Source: Spisula solida (lineage: Eukaryota; Mollusca; Bivalvia; Venerida; Mactridae). Taken from it: 64,000 nt of DNA. A program made the translations under genes and the position numbers. The notes under the pieces were generated by a model that saw nothing but the letters and a program-made list of their open reading frames with translations, was not told the DNA's origin and made no database searches. The stretch is taken from NCBI GenBank assembly GCA_947247005.1, contig OX365955.1, positions 31,909,822 through 31,973,821 on the forward strand, read 5' to 3'. Shown here piece after piece: positions 37,085-48,161 of this stretch (position 1 is its first letter; the number at the start of each line of letters is the position of its first letter).

Positions 37085-39690
37085 AAAGAAACTCCAGTCA
37101 CACTCCAGTCACACTCCAGTCGTTCACAGTCCCTGGAGCAAATGAAAATAATATAAATCTTAAATGAGGAATTAGGAACACGATTTAAGAACCATTCTCT
37201 TTGAGAGTCAGTAGGCTAAAGAAATTGGCAAGTTTCTTACCAACTGAATAGGTTACCTCCCCTCCATTATTAAAAAGTAAGATAATCTACAAAATAATGC
37301 TTACGACAACTTTTAAAGTCAACGACCACCATGTTCATGTTAATTTGGTGCTATTTGAATGTGTCGATCGATCGGAAATTACAATTAACCTTATAAAAAA
37401 ATGTTTGCCTCAAACAGTCAATTTCTAGTACATTTTTCGTTTTTTGTTGCCATTTCATGGTTCAATGCACCACTGCACTGCAATTAGATAGCAAACATAT
37501 CAGGTTCCAATCTCTGGACAGTCAATATCAAATACACGAGATTTCATTAAAACATATTCATAAATAAAAAAGTGATCTTGATTTCATTAGTGTTGCGTAT
37601 TCAAAGCCGCTAAGTGTACTTTTGTTAATTTCATCTTGGTTGGTTGTGTAACTAAATTTATGTTTTAACCATGATGCAAATAAAATAATTAAATGAAATT
37701 ATTACCACTGTGTACCGACATATTGTTGATACTTTTTTACCAATTCTTATCGCTAATACCAAACATATTAATCAAGAACCAATTAATCAATTGTTCGGTT
37801 AGAAGTTTTGCCCAGTATAGTTAATTTACGATTTTTCTTAACTTTTATGAAAACAGAAGGGAATTAAATCTTCCGATTAACTACATTATTTGATAGCAAG
37901 AACAAGACGGTAGCAGTTTTTGTAAGTAGCTGTAGACACTGGAAACTTTTTGTTATTGCTTTTTTAGTAAACATACATACATCAAAATCGCATTTAGCTA
38001 GCAAGCAGCTGGTTGGTAAATCAGAATGTCTCTATCTTATAATTTATAGAATTACATTATATTTTATCGTTTAAAAGAAGTTAACTTTAAATTTAATTAT
38101 GATGCCAGTTCCGGACTGCTGCTATAAAATGAACTAATTGAATTAAGATCCCTATCATGCTTCTCCAAGCACTAAAACACAAATATTCATAATGATCTAC
38201 ATTGATCTCAGATTTACAACCTTCGACGCAAGACCTTCCCCTTCAACCAAAACATAGATTGTGAAATGTTATTCCATGGGAGGAGTATTCGACCCCAAAA
38301 CACCCATTGGTCACTACCCTTTTGGCATTAGATTTTACTTCCAGAAGCACTGGTTATATCACTGAACTTATATATGACTGAAGCATGTGAAAACCGAAAT
38401 AAAACAACTACAATGCTTGACAAAAGTTATAGCAACAACGAAACAAGAAACAGAAGGCGAGATTGCATACTACGAGTAGTCAGCAGCTTTGCAAATGTCA
38501 ACTCGACACAGATACAACTTTCGCTAGGGGCTAAGCACTGCGATATTTGTCCAAGTACAATGCCTAACGTAAGGAGTATAATTTGCCAGAAGCCTTTTAC
38601 CAGTGTTGAAATTACATTCAGAGAATAAGGTTACTTGCTCTAATTTACTCACCTACTGTACAGTATTATTGAAGATGAACTTGTGTCTTCCGCTAACATA
38701 AGAAATTTCTACTCTCCTTTGGCAATAAAAACACGTTAGAAAAAACATAAACTACCAAAGTATTGCCGTGACCCAACAAATTGACGTACGGAATCAAAGT
38801 ATTTATTCAATTAGTAGAAATTACAGCTTTAATCATTTTATCGGCCTAACATCTTCAAATTCGGTATAAGTTTCCAATTAGTATCATTGTTTAATGGTTT
38901 ATAATCTAGATCTATGTTGGCGCCTGGAAGACATTTATGGACGCGGTTTATCTGAGATAACAATCTGGGGTAAACAGACGGAACTTCTAGCACAGTCATC
39001 AAATCATGTCTCTGACATACAGATCGTGTCATTCACAACAATAAAACAAATAGCAAAATATTTTGTTTGTTACGAACCCAACTTACAAAACATTTCCACT
39101 GTTTGACTCAGTGAACTCGGAACAAATCTAAAACAGAATAACTACTTTCTGAATCATCATTGTGCGGTCTTTCTCTTAAAAACGTATAAAAACACTTTGT
39201 GGGACTGGTATAAACATAATACGTTAATGGTTAAAATGTTCCGCTTGTGTATACACAATGTTAACATTATTGGTTTCCAAAGTTAAAGAGTTACCAGTAC
39301 GACACAATATTCAGTAATGTAAAAACTACCAAAACTACAGTAGCACGCACTGTCAGCAATGCCCCAAAACCAAAGTTTTCTAGGGGATGCCTCAAAACTA
39401 CAAAATTGCGACTTCTTGTAATCTCGAAGACATGCTCTATTTTATGTAATTTACATGAGTAATTACGGTGCATCATGATTTCCGAATGCGTTTTTCACCA
39501 AGTAAAATGAACAAGGAGGTTGGGGGTTGCATGCGGGTGTGTATATGAGGTATGTGGCCTTGACGTTAATTATGTCATTCAACGTTATCGTACGAATACG
39601 GAATCTGTTTCAAGTTAATGGAAATGTGTGCTCACTGCATTGCGATCCTGATCTAGGGCGAAAACACATACCCAATATCGGTGTATTGGC
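37085..39690. repeat. Stretch private to copy B (about 2.6 kb)
   Basis: Copy A has about 1.06 kb of unrelated sequence at this place (27910-28970). The B-specific stretch begins with three tandem copies of ACTCCAGTCAC (37092-37120) and includes a 1.5-kb repeat whose inverted copy is at 58140-59990. Confidence 0.6.
37820..39340 (-). repeat. 1.5-kb interspersed repeat, inverted relative to 58-60 kb
   Basis: Matches the reverse complement of 58140-59990 over about 1.5 kb. Anchors include TGGGAGGAGTATTCGACCC, TTCGCTAGGGGCTAAGCACT and CAACATAGATCTAGATTATA. The other copy carries an extra 360 bp at about 59530-59890. Reading frames inside differ almost only by amino-acid-changing substitutions, which argues against coding. 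I cannot assign a transposon class, and the termini are not obvious. Confidence 0.75.
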
Positions 39691-40089
39691 ATACAAGCTG
39701 AAGGCGATGGTTTCTAGAATCCTTTGTCGATGCGTATGTAATGAATCGACATGAGTGGGATAACACACGATGTGCGATATCGAGCCCTACCCCACATCTG
39801 TGTTAAGTAGAATAAAAACCTCTGAAAATCAAATTTCGTCTGACCCGTAAAAACTACACACACCTGTATGACGTCATGCTCTTCACGTTCATATGATTGT
39901 ACATATGTTCTGTTTAACAACTTCCTTGATCATTAATGTTACGTGAGATGTCTCGTCCAACAACGAGTACGGTAGGCCTACAATTGACAGACAATGTGAT
40001 ATGATATATATATAGCATACTCGTTTCCCACATTTTGGTCGCAATTCCAATCCGAAAATAGGATACCGGATAGGTTTCCTACTTCAGGC

Positions 40090-40170
40090 ACCTGATTACA
40101 TGACAACCACGGTATTCCACGTGTGAGGCTAATCACGTGGTGGAATACCGTGGTTGTCATGTAATCAGGT
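40090..40170. repeat. Perfect 31-bp inverted repeat hairpin
   Basis: The arms are 40090-40120 and 40140-40170, separated by 19 bases; the left arm starts ACCTGATTACATGACAACCA. The matching place in copy A (about 29308-29380) has only the left-arm sequence. Confidence 0.95.
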
Positions 40171-40224
40171 CACCAGTCAGTTTAATAAAGTTGATGTATA
40201 GTTGGTTATTTCATTAATAACTAA

Positions 40225-40345
40225 GGTTCAATGAAGTACAACGATTGGGATTAAGGTTAATAGAAATCAGCGAATATACATTTTAAGTGATATTTGATGA
40301 CGCAAATATAGAAATGATGCATTCACTATGACATCGATGGATTAA
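40225..40345 (+). repeat. Extra copy of a 115-120 bp segment
   Basis: This piece, containing GGTTAATAGAAATCAGCGAA and GATGACGCAAATA, matches 36428-36545 in copy B and 27370-27495 in copy A. It is therefore a third copy displaced by about 3.8 kb inside copy B. Confidence 0.75.
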
Positions 40346-40693
40346 AAAACACTTTGAGGTCACTTTTCACCCAAGCTTAGGTTTATGTTTTATTACACGA
40401 AAAAAATCCCACCTTTAGTCTTCATTCGAGGGTGTACTGACATATCGTACATACATTCGACTCGGTAAGCTTTTATTTTGGCTAATTTGACATTTTTCGC
40501 CGAATATTTTCGTTACGTTAGCCGGACCGGTGTTATTTAACCGGAGTCCGCGAGTTTTCCCTATGTAAACGTAATGTCTCTGATGCTATTAAATCGTGCA
40601 CCATGAAAGTAAAACAACGCAATTGTACACAAAGTTGCACAAATCTACTGTGAATATTAATTCACAACAATGCACAGAAATAGTTTTGTTATA

Positions 40694-40843
40694 TGAGTGA
40701 CCATGTTTGTATACAGTGGTATTCATATGCAAATGTGCACACAAGTTAGCTATTGGTGAACGTGTGATTTTTATTGTTCATTATTGTTCATTCATCCAAT
40801 TGATTGCCAGTGGTCATTTTGCATATTCATAGTTGATCTCCCC
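40694..40843 (-). mobile_element. 150-bp MITE, private to copy B
   Basis: Same family as 22969-23111 but opposite in orientation. Flanked by TATA at 40690-40693 and 40844-40847. The shared interior includes CACCAATAGCTAAC and TTGCATATGA-like words on the minus strand. Copy A at about 29735-29760 lacks it. Confidence 0.8.
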
Positions 40844-41078
40844 TATACATGATGCATACTAAAGGACATCGCAGCAAATCTGACGTTAACGACGTCATAA
40901 TGGCGTGTACGATGTACAAGCTCACTAAAATCGATCCATCTCCTTTCAGCAATGTATGAAAAATGTGTTAAGTAATATATAATATGTAATATATACATTC
41001 GCTGTGTATTATATTATGCATTATATTATGGCTAGAACCCAAACCAACCAGTTGGAAAGGGCATTGCTTTTAACTTTC

Positions 41079-41343
41079 TTAGAATATAACCTACATTATG
41101 AGCCAATGAAAACGCCACATTTTCGCGGTTAAATGAAAATTTAATCATTAAAATTTTCTCTTAACAGACTTGACGTCATGCGTTGGCGCTAATTTCTATC
41201 GGCCGATCAGAATGCAGAATGTTATATTCTAAGTTAGTTAGAACATATTAAGTAAATTTTAATGACTAAAAAGGACTCGCTTCGCTTCGCTCGCTCCGCC
41301 CTTTTTAATCATTAAAATTTACTTAATATGTTCTAACTATAAC
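41079..41343 (+). mobile_element. Composite hairpin MITE, 265 bp
   Basis: The left 150 bp is bounded by TTAGAATATAAC and its complement (ending near 41232). The right part is a hairpin with 39-bp arms (41236-41274 and about 41300-41338) starting AGTTAGAACATATTAAGTAA. The loop reads CGCTTCGCTTCGCTCGCTCC. A second copy in the same orientation is at 60889-61145. No coding potential. Confidence 0.8.
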
Positions 41344-42594
41344 TTAGACAAATTACCCGTATAGAAGCATAACAAGTGTTGGTAGATTATGAAGTCTTCT
41401 TTTCTGTGAAGACAATCAGTAAACGTTGTCATATGAAGATTGTATGCGTTTAGCTGCTGGTAAGAGGGCAAAATGGCACCCAAGATTCAAAACCGCCGAG
41501 CGTTGCGAAACCGACAGTCATATTCATTGGTTCCGATATAACGTAACGCACGCTACTGAGTACGTTTGTAATTCCTGACACTCTATGTAGAACAGTTGTT
41601 GATAAATGTTTCTATTTCATTCGATACATTACACTTCATATACCAAATTATTCGTTATGATATTGTCTACATTGCTACATCTATTTGTTTTCACATCGAA
41701 TTGTCTTTATTATTAGAATGGGGGACAAGACCCGGCGGATAAACAAAAATCTGCGTGTAATTTGGAACACAAAATATTGGTCATCGGCATTTCACCGGCC
41801 GGCACCAGAAGTGACGTGCTTTAACATACCATCGTCAAACTTCACGGTTGTGAAAAAAAAGTAAAACAATAAACTTTTAACACGAAAACAGTGTAATTTT
41901 GCAAAAGCTTGCCGAAAAAGTTCGCAAGATGAGTACACAACTACATTTTCATTTTGTATAAATATAATAATTATTATTTTTAAAATATTATTTTTGTTAT
42001 ATCAAAAATATCTAAAAACCAGAGCATTCAAGACAACAGTTTTTGAGATAATAACAATAGAGCGTGTGGAGGAAGAATGTCCTATGCACGCGTTTGCGCG
42101 ATGCGTTGTAGCTTAGTCGATATTCGAAACGTAATATTTAAAGTCTAAGCCGTACGTTGAAATAAAATAAAATTAGAAACAGTTTTTTACGTCATTAATA
42201 CACAATTGACTGCAACCAACACATTGCCTATACATTTGTTTTTCTCTCCAAGTTTAACTATTGACTATCTCTGATTCAATTTGTTGTGTTTTATTTACTT
42301 TACCAATACATATATTTATGCATATTTGTAAGGTGAGATGAGGGATGGTTCCCCGACCCTTTCTCACCTATGACGGGGAAATTAAATGGGCTATTTGACG
42401 TAGCTGAAAAAAAAAAAATTAGAAATATCATTTTAGTTAAGTTTGTACTTGTAAAAATTCAGCAAGATTGCTTTTAAAGTAAGTCCGATCCACTTTATTA
42501 TGTGTGTGGACGAAGAATGTCCTACGGTGCAATTTTGCGACGTTTTTGGCGTTTTATACAACGCAAGTTATTTTAGTGAACGCAAAACATAAAA

Positions 42595-43097
42595 TATGGA
42601 GCCATTTAACTGCCACCACATAAATATTAATTTTCATGAAATATTTCGTGAAATTTTTGAGGGATTTCATGAAAACAGAAAAATATTATGAATGCAAAAT
42701 AAATATATTAACATGAAAAATTGCCAGTTGCTGCTTCGATCTGCCACAACTTTCATGTTATTATTTTTAAGAAACCAACTTACTTTTCACGAAAGTGTAT
42801 TATTTTTACGAAGACATTTTTATGTTTCGGGAAACTTTTCATGAAAGTCGATTATTTTCACCAAAACATCTTTACGTTTTGCGAAACATTTTTATGCTTT
42901 CATGAAAAACTTATTTAGTTTCGTGAAAACATCATCTTTATGTAGTGTCAGTTCAAAGCACTAACAAGCAGAATTTCGTGTTAAGATAATTTATCTGTCT
43001 TCATGATTATTATATATTTTCATGAAATATCCCATAAATTTTACGAAAGATTTCATGAAATCTTTAAGTTATGTGGTGGCAGTTATATGGCTCCATA
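42595..43097. mobile_element. 503-bp MITE with TTTCATGAAA-like palindromes
   Basis: Inverted ends of 29 bp (42595-42623 and 43069-43097, one mismatch) begin TATGGAGCCATTTAACTGCC. ATAAAA flanks both sides (42589-42594 and 43098-43103), a likely 6-bp target duplication. The interior repeats TTTCATGAAA, TTTCGTGAAA and one-sided forms many times. The 65-codon frame at 42721-42918 is part of this pattern, not a gene. Confidence 0.75.
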
Positions 43098-43164
43098 ATA
43101 AAACAATTGATAAAAGGCAACTTTTTTAGTGACAGTCTGCAATACCCATATATCCCAGAACAAT

Positions 43165-43480
43165 ATGGACGTGTTCCTCATAAGAGAGTGCATGGATAAG
43201 TGTGTAAGGAAGTGAATACGTGAGTGAGTTAGATAATTGCTAGATGGACGTGTTCCTCATAAGAGAGTGCATGGATAAGTGTGTAAGGAAGTGAATACGT
43301 GAGTGAGTTAGATAATTGCTAGATGGACGTGTTCCTCATAAGAGAGTGCATGGATAACTGTGTTAGGAAGTGAATACGTGAGTGAGTTAGATAATTGCTA
43401 GATGGACGTGTTCCTCATAAGAGAGTGCATGGATAACTGTGTTAGGAAGTGAATACGTGAGTGAGTTAGATAATTGCTAG
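43165..43480 (+). repeat. Four 79-bp tandem units
   Basis: Units start ATGGACGTGTTCCTCATAAG at 43165, 43244, 43323 and 43402. Units 1 and 2 share GATAAGTGTGTAAGG; units 3 and 4 share GATAACTGTGTTAGG. Otherwise the units are almost identical, which points to very recent expansion. Confidence 0.95.
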
Positions 43481-43960
43481 ATAGATAACGACTGACATAC
43501 TAGTATTGAGCGTTAAATGGACCAAACGGGAGAAATTTCGACCGAAAACTCACATCCATTATTGTAATAAAGAACAATTTAATTAATTGATAAATAAATC
43601 GTCGTTTCCGACAGTGTTAGTTATGGCAGAGTTTAACATGTACATTTGATCATGAACAAGTAAACATGTACAGTACTTATGTTGGCGTACAAACGTACCC
43701 AGTACCGTGCGTTACGTCATGTATCTTGGACAAATCAATCAATCCAAAGTATGGCGCTAGTGAAGTTGCAAGTATCCATAACAACTTTCAATGGAACTAT
43801 TTCTAAAGTAAATTGCTTTATTCATGTTCCTATAGTTTTTGTAGTGCACCGGTATAGTCAAGCAATGTTGCAGACACTATACTGTTTCTTTCGTCATTTT
43901 GCTATCGTACCAAAATGGTATGTCATTGAGCTAAAAGGATTTTATAACAGTTAGGTGTAT

Positions 43961-45360
43961 TTAAATTCTGATCAGTAGTGTGTGACTCCAGTCCTATTTC
44001 AATTATCTCAATATGGAATGTATTAACGTTAAATATGATCATGAGTAAGGGTTTTAATACATCTTAAACATCCATTATTTGTCAGGTAGGGACCAAGGGG
44101 CACATATGTCAACTTATACTTTGGTAAAAACCACTAGAAAAGTAATAAGTTTTGGCTTTTTCACATTTGTCCGTTTAGAATCGCCCACGTGGTTCTTTGG
44201 TGTTGTTTTTTAAATGCTAATACCCTCGACAATGGAATCGTTGACCGCGGTCTGACAATGTGTCTGAACTTGTTGAAATCCGAAACGTGTACTTTCTGAG
44301 TTTAGCGCCTCACTTCAATGCATGTAATTAACAATTGGTGATAGCATGCGTGACAAATATACCTATACACCCTACAACGCCTTCTGTCATATCACTTTAA
44401 TTGTGTTCTCCACACTCTTCTTATTATGTATGATACACAGTTTACCAATATCAAGTCTTATTACCTGATTTGATTAAAACTTATTTTTCGCACTGTGCGT
44501 ACCGAGGTGTTAATATTCTTACATACATACGTGTACCAAATATAAAGTTGATCCAGTATTAAAGAACAGATGTATAAATATTTTAATAGCTAATAAAGTT
44601 ACTTGCGTAACGGGCCCTGTTAATGTGGCACTGACCAGTTCGCATTTTTCTTTGTAAATACTTCTCTCTTACTTGAAATAAACTTGTACACATGGATTCG
44701 ATTGATATCAAACGAAGTTTTCCTAAAACGCACATGCACTTAATTATATAATGCTAGTACTCACTCAGTTATTATCATGAAAGCGGTTGTCAGCAAACAT
44801 TGGCAACGACGGTGTTATATTACAGTGTTTCTGATTATTTCAGCTTTCTTTTGATAGTACATCGAAAATAAGAAACCCAGTGTGGCATTAAATATAGTGG
44901 GTGGTTGAAGATAATAATGAAGGAATTTATTTATAACTGTCGTAAGGAAAGATTAAAAATGACGTAATTATCATTCAGTTCAAACACATTTATTTCCAGA
45001 ATGGCGCAACAGTTCAAAGCATGAATGATTAGATGCTAACGCTCCAAGACAACGAATTTAATCTTTCTTGTGACAGATGAAATACTTGTTTGTTCACCAT
45101 GTAATACCACTGACAATATATTAATACCATGCCTTTTTTGTTGTACCGTGTTCGTACTGCACTTGCCCTTCTGCTTCGCTGGTTTTAAAATAGGCATGTA
45201 CAAGTATACTGTTTGGTGTTTCTTTGTGGGCGGTCCTTATGATATATGGTAGTCCTTGTGATATTGTCTGGTCTGTTGGCTCTTGTTCAGGGTGTGTTTG
45301 ATTGACTGGTTTCAGCAAGCTGTCGGAGTAACATACAACTGTCGAGATTTTGTAGATGTT
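43961..45360. other. No recognisable feature
   Basis: AT-rich sequence with short chance frames. Nothing I can support. Confidence 0.4.
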
Positions 45361-45369
45361 CAGTGTCAT

Positions 45370-45632
45370 GTTTATACCCCCAATCTTTGATGAGGAGGTA
45401 TATTGCTTTGCACATGTCGGTTTGTCGGTCTGTCGGTAGACCAAATGGTTTCCGTTTAATAACCCAAGAATGCTTTACCTTAGGATCTTCAAACATTACA
45501 TGGAGGTTGATCATAAACAGTATTGATTTTGAAGTGAGTAGGCCAAAGATCAAGGTCACTGTGACCTTGACCATTTCTGACTATTGGGCTACCATAGGGG
45601 CATACGTGTTTCACATATCTTGTTTCTTTTAA
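45370..45632 (+). repeat. Interspersed repeat of a type seen in molluscs
   Basis: Words such as GAGGAGGTATATTGCTTTGC, ACCAAATGGTTTCCG, GATCAAGGTCACTGTGACC and GGGCATACGTGTTTCAC occur in the order I know from an abundant repeat in bivalve and other mollusc genomes. That recognition is from memory, not a search. Overlapping 60-107 codon frames on both strands come from the repeat. No terminal inverted repeats are clear. Confidence 0.55.
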
Positions 45633-45639
45633 TTTTTTG

Positions 45640-47640
45640 AAGTTGTCTTTTAAGGCCCCAGTTTGTGGTATGCGCCTTATCTTTTTCGTTTTTTAGCCTT
45701 TTGTGTTCCACATTTTCCGTTGATTTGCGATCTAACATTCGTATTTCAACATCATGATTTACTAGAAAATGGTGCTGAATCTGATTTGCAGCTTCATGCC
45801 TCGTATTTTAAAAATATCAATGTCTCGGCAGAATAAAACTATCTCGAAATTTATATGTTCCCGTCTATGTAATCTAAAGACCATCCATCAATTATTAAAC
45901 ATTAATCCTTTTTTATTGACTGCGGGAAGCGATATAATATGTATATTTGTTTTTTCATTTAACAAGATTTGGTCTATGGTGCATTAGTGTGTTGAATACA
46001 ATTTAGCATTTAGTGTTTGCTGTTAATATTCAATGTCGAGTGAAAACGCAATCAGTTTATTATTAAGAGTCTCAACATTATACAGAAAACTACAAACTCG
46101 GTTTCAGTTAGCGTTGGCGAGTACGCATTTATTCGTGGAACGTGGTAGTGACAATTCATAGTACAAATATGTGACTGTGTAAATACAACACAGTACATTC
46201 ATATGGTCGATGAAGTACTCAAACGTTTATTATCACGTACTATTCAGTATAAAATTCAGAACGGCATGTCCATGCGATAGAATGGACCAGGTGAAAACCA
46301 GAGATAAACTTTTGAAAGAAAATACTCTGGGAACTGTTTCAATTCTATCGCAGCCGAATGGATTATGATTTAAACAGTTTAACATCATAATAATTGTACA
46401 AATGATAATGATTTCAACACAATATACATACATCTTGACATTTTACTCGGCATGTCACTAACAACCCTCATTAAAAACACCCTTTATAATAAGACCATCT
46501 TAAAACTACGATCACTGTACATTGGCTCCTGTATTGCTGTTCGGTGTGGAACATATCTCGATACTAGGATCAACTCTAATAAGGCGGTTAAAATGAGTTG
46601 CAGTAGAATATATATTTCAACATACACTTGTCTTTGAAAATTTAATTTGAAAGTTTTAGATGTAACACGAATGAATATCTCGCTAGAAGTAACCGCTCCG
46701 GTGATTTACATCCCCTTTTATACCCACAAAACTTGACCAAACCAGTTTGGCCACGCCCGTGTTGAGACAGTCGTTCTTGACTATACTATGTAACACAGAG
46801 AACAGTATTGGTCTATGGCTTTAATTACTGTTCTCGTTTATAGTAGAATCATATAAAATTAATTACACAGGTATTTAGTTTGGTGTGAAGATCTTACGTA
46901 AGTCTGAAAACGATAACAGACTACATAAGCCTCTTACGACCGCAATGACATTCGTAACGACGTTTGTAAATTTCCACAGTTTTCTTCTACCAAAGCAGAT
47001 TTCGTGTTGATCTTGATTACCATCATTCATCAATGTCAGACAAAAAACCCTTTAATACGCATGACAATGGAATCATGTGATAAATGTGGAATAAAGATGT
47101 AAATGTACGATTATCAATGTTTTAATAGTATAGTATCGCCTTCAATCTTCATGATACTCCTATGAATAATAGATCGTTTTGTATGATTACTTGACGTGTG
47201 GAAGTGTTTACTTGTTCTATAAGTATTTAGTGAACTCAGTGTACACATTCATACGACTACAGAATTTGGGATGACAAAGGCATCAACTATGTTTATTCGG
47301 CGTTCAGTTGCATTAAACTAGCTTCTCTTAATCATACACTCATGGCAAGGTGTTGGCGGAGCAATCATACTGTACACACTCTGCGACAGACATCTTTGAG
47401 TGGCAAATAAATCGAAATGCAGTTTAAATTGTGCAGCTCTTGACTTTTAAGACCCAAAGAGCACCATTTGCACATAGATTTACCGCATTTGTTTGTCATC
47501 CAAAAATAAGATTTTTTCAAAGATAGATGTAATTTTACAATTCGTGAAAACTCATCTTGAATTTTTAACGAAGTAAAAGATGTGTACATTCGCCATAATA
47601 ACCCTGAAAGCATGATAGAATAGTAATGCCTATCCAGACT
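45640..47640. other. No recognisable feature
   Basis: AT-rich, with frames up to 82 codons and no known motif. A 10-bp inverted pair GAGAACAGTA / TACTGTTCTC lies near 46798-46843. Confidence 0.4.
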
Positions 47641-47646
47641 CTATTT

Positions 47647-47732
47647 CTCACCTTTTGACGCGCCACGTGCTTTGATCTTGGTACAATGGAGTGTTGACTG
47701 TGCTATATAAATGTAGGTTGTTGTAATTTCCG
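47647..47732 (+). repeat. SINE 3' tail
   Basis: TGTGCTATATAAATGTAGGT followed by TGTTGTAAT is a clear form of the shared GCGCTATATAAAT tail. No head is visible upstream. Confidence 0.5.
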
Positions 47733-47985
47733 TGTTAATATCTAATGGTGTCTGAAGAGGTAAATACGGGTAAATTGAGACTTGTAGCAAATTGTGTTCT
47801 TAGTAGTGAGGTGGTCTTATTATTGAAAGTCTATCAGGGAGGTTTTATTGTGCTCGATTTAGTTAGAGTTGTGTCTTCACTGTATAAAAGCTACGCTGGT
47901 ATAGAGGGGATAATCACCTTCATGTATATAGTTTATAATTGTGGCCTTGCCCCTCGAGAACATAGAAACCTACCTCATACTCGTA

Positions 47986-48159
47986 CAGTCAGGACTCGAT
48001 ATAACGACACCCGATATACTGACAAATTCATTATAGTGACATCATATTTTGGGACAAAAGTATTAAAACGCTCTTTGTATCAATTAAGTATACTGACATA
48101 TTCATTTCAACGACATTTTTCTTGGAAACGAACAGCGTCGTTGTATTCAGTTCTGACTG
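47986..48159. mobile_element. Pogo/Tigger-like MITE, 174 bp
   Basis: Ends CAGTCAGGACTCGATATAAC on the left and the complement of CAGTCAGAACTGAATACAAC on the right, with TA on both sides (47984-47985 and 48160-48161). CAGT ends with a CTCGATATAACG core are typical of pogo/Tigger elements. It forms the second half of a 143-codon open frame (47745-48176) that is otherwise unrecognised. Confidence 0.8.
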
Positions 48160-48161
48160 TA

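Larger units (their letters stand above)
29862..40935 (+). repeat. Segmental duplication, copy B (about 11.1 kb)
   Basis: Begins near AATTCCACAAGGACGTTTGT, about 15 bp after the end of copy A, in the same orientation. It ends around 40930, where it matches 29850 of copy A. Stretches private to B include about 33300-34255, 37085-39690 and 40694-40843. Both copies carry the 26.8/35.9-kb SINE and the 51-bp satellite. Confidence 0.85.
41360..43960 (+). pseudogene. Decayed mariner-type copy split by insertion
   Basis: 41360-41540 matches 620-800 of the first large element (shared AAGTGTTGGTA and TGTCATATGAA words), and 43720-43815 matches 820-900 (frame reading SWTNQSIQSMALVKLQVSIT against SRTNPITQSWMAAKL and ISVAT). 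The 2.2 kb between is foreign and holds the 503-bp MITE and the 79-bp tandem repeat. The transposase frame is broken and no clear terminal repeats remain. Confidence 0.5.

Noticed and set aside
38374..38628. 84-codon frame in the 1.5-kb repeat
   Set aside because: In the inverted copy the same region is frameshifted and read better in another frame, so coding is not supported.
38838..39032. Frame shared with 58226-58591 and apparently conserved
   Set aside because: Nearly all differences between the two copies change the amino acid or add a stop, the pattern of neutral repeat decay rather than a gene.
43165..43480. Possible CRISPR array
   Set aside because: The units are plain head-to-tail 79-bp repeats without unique spacers, in eukaryotic-looking DNA with no cas genes.
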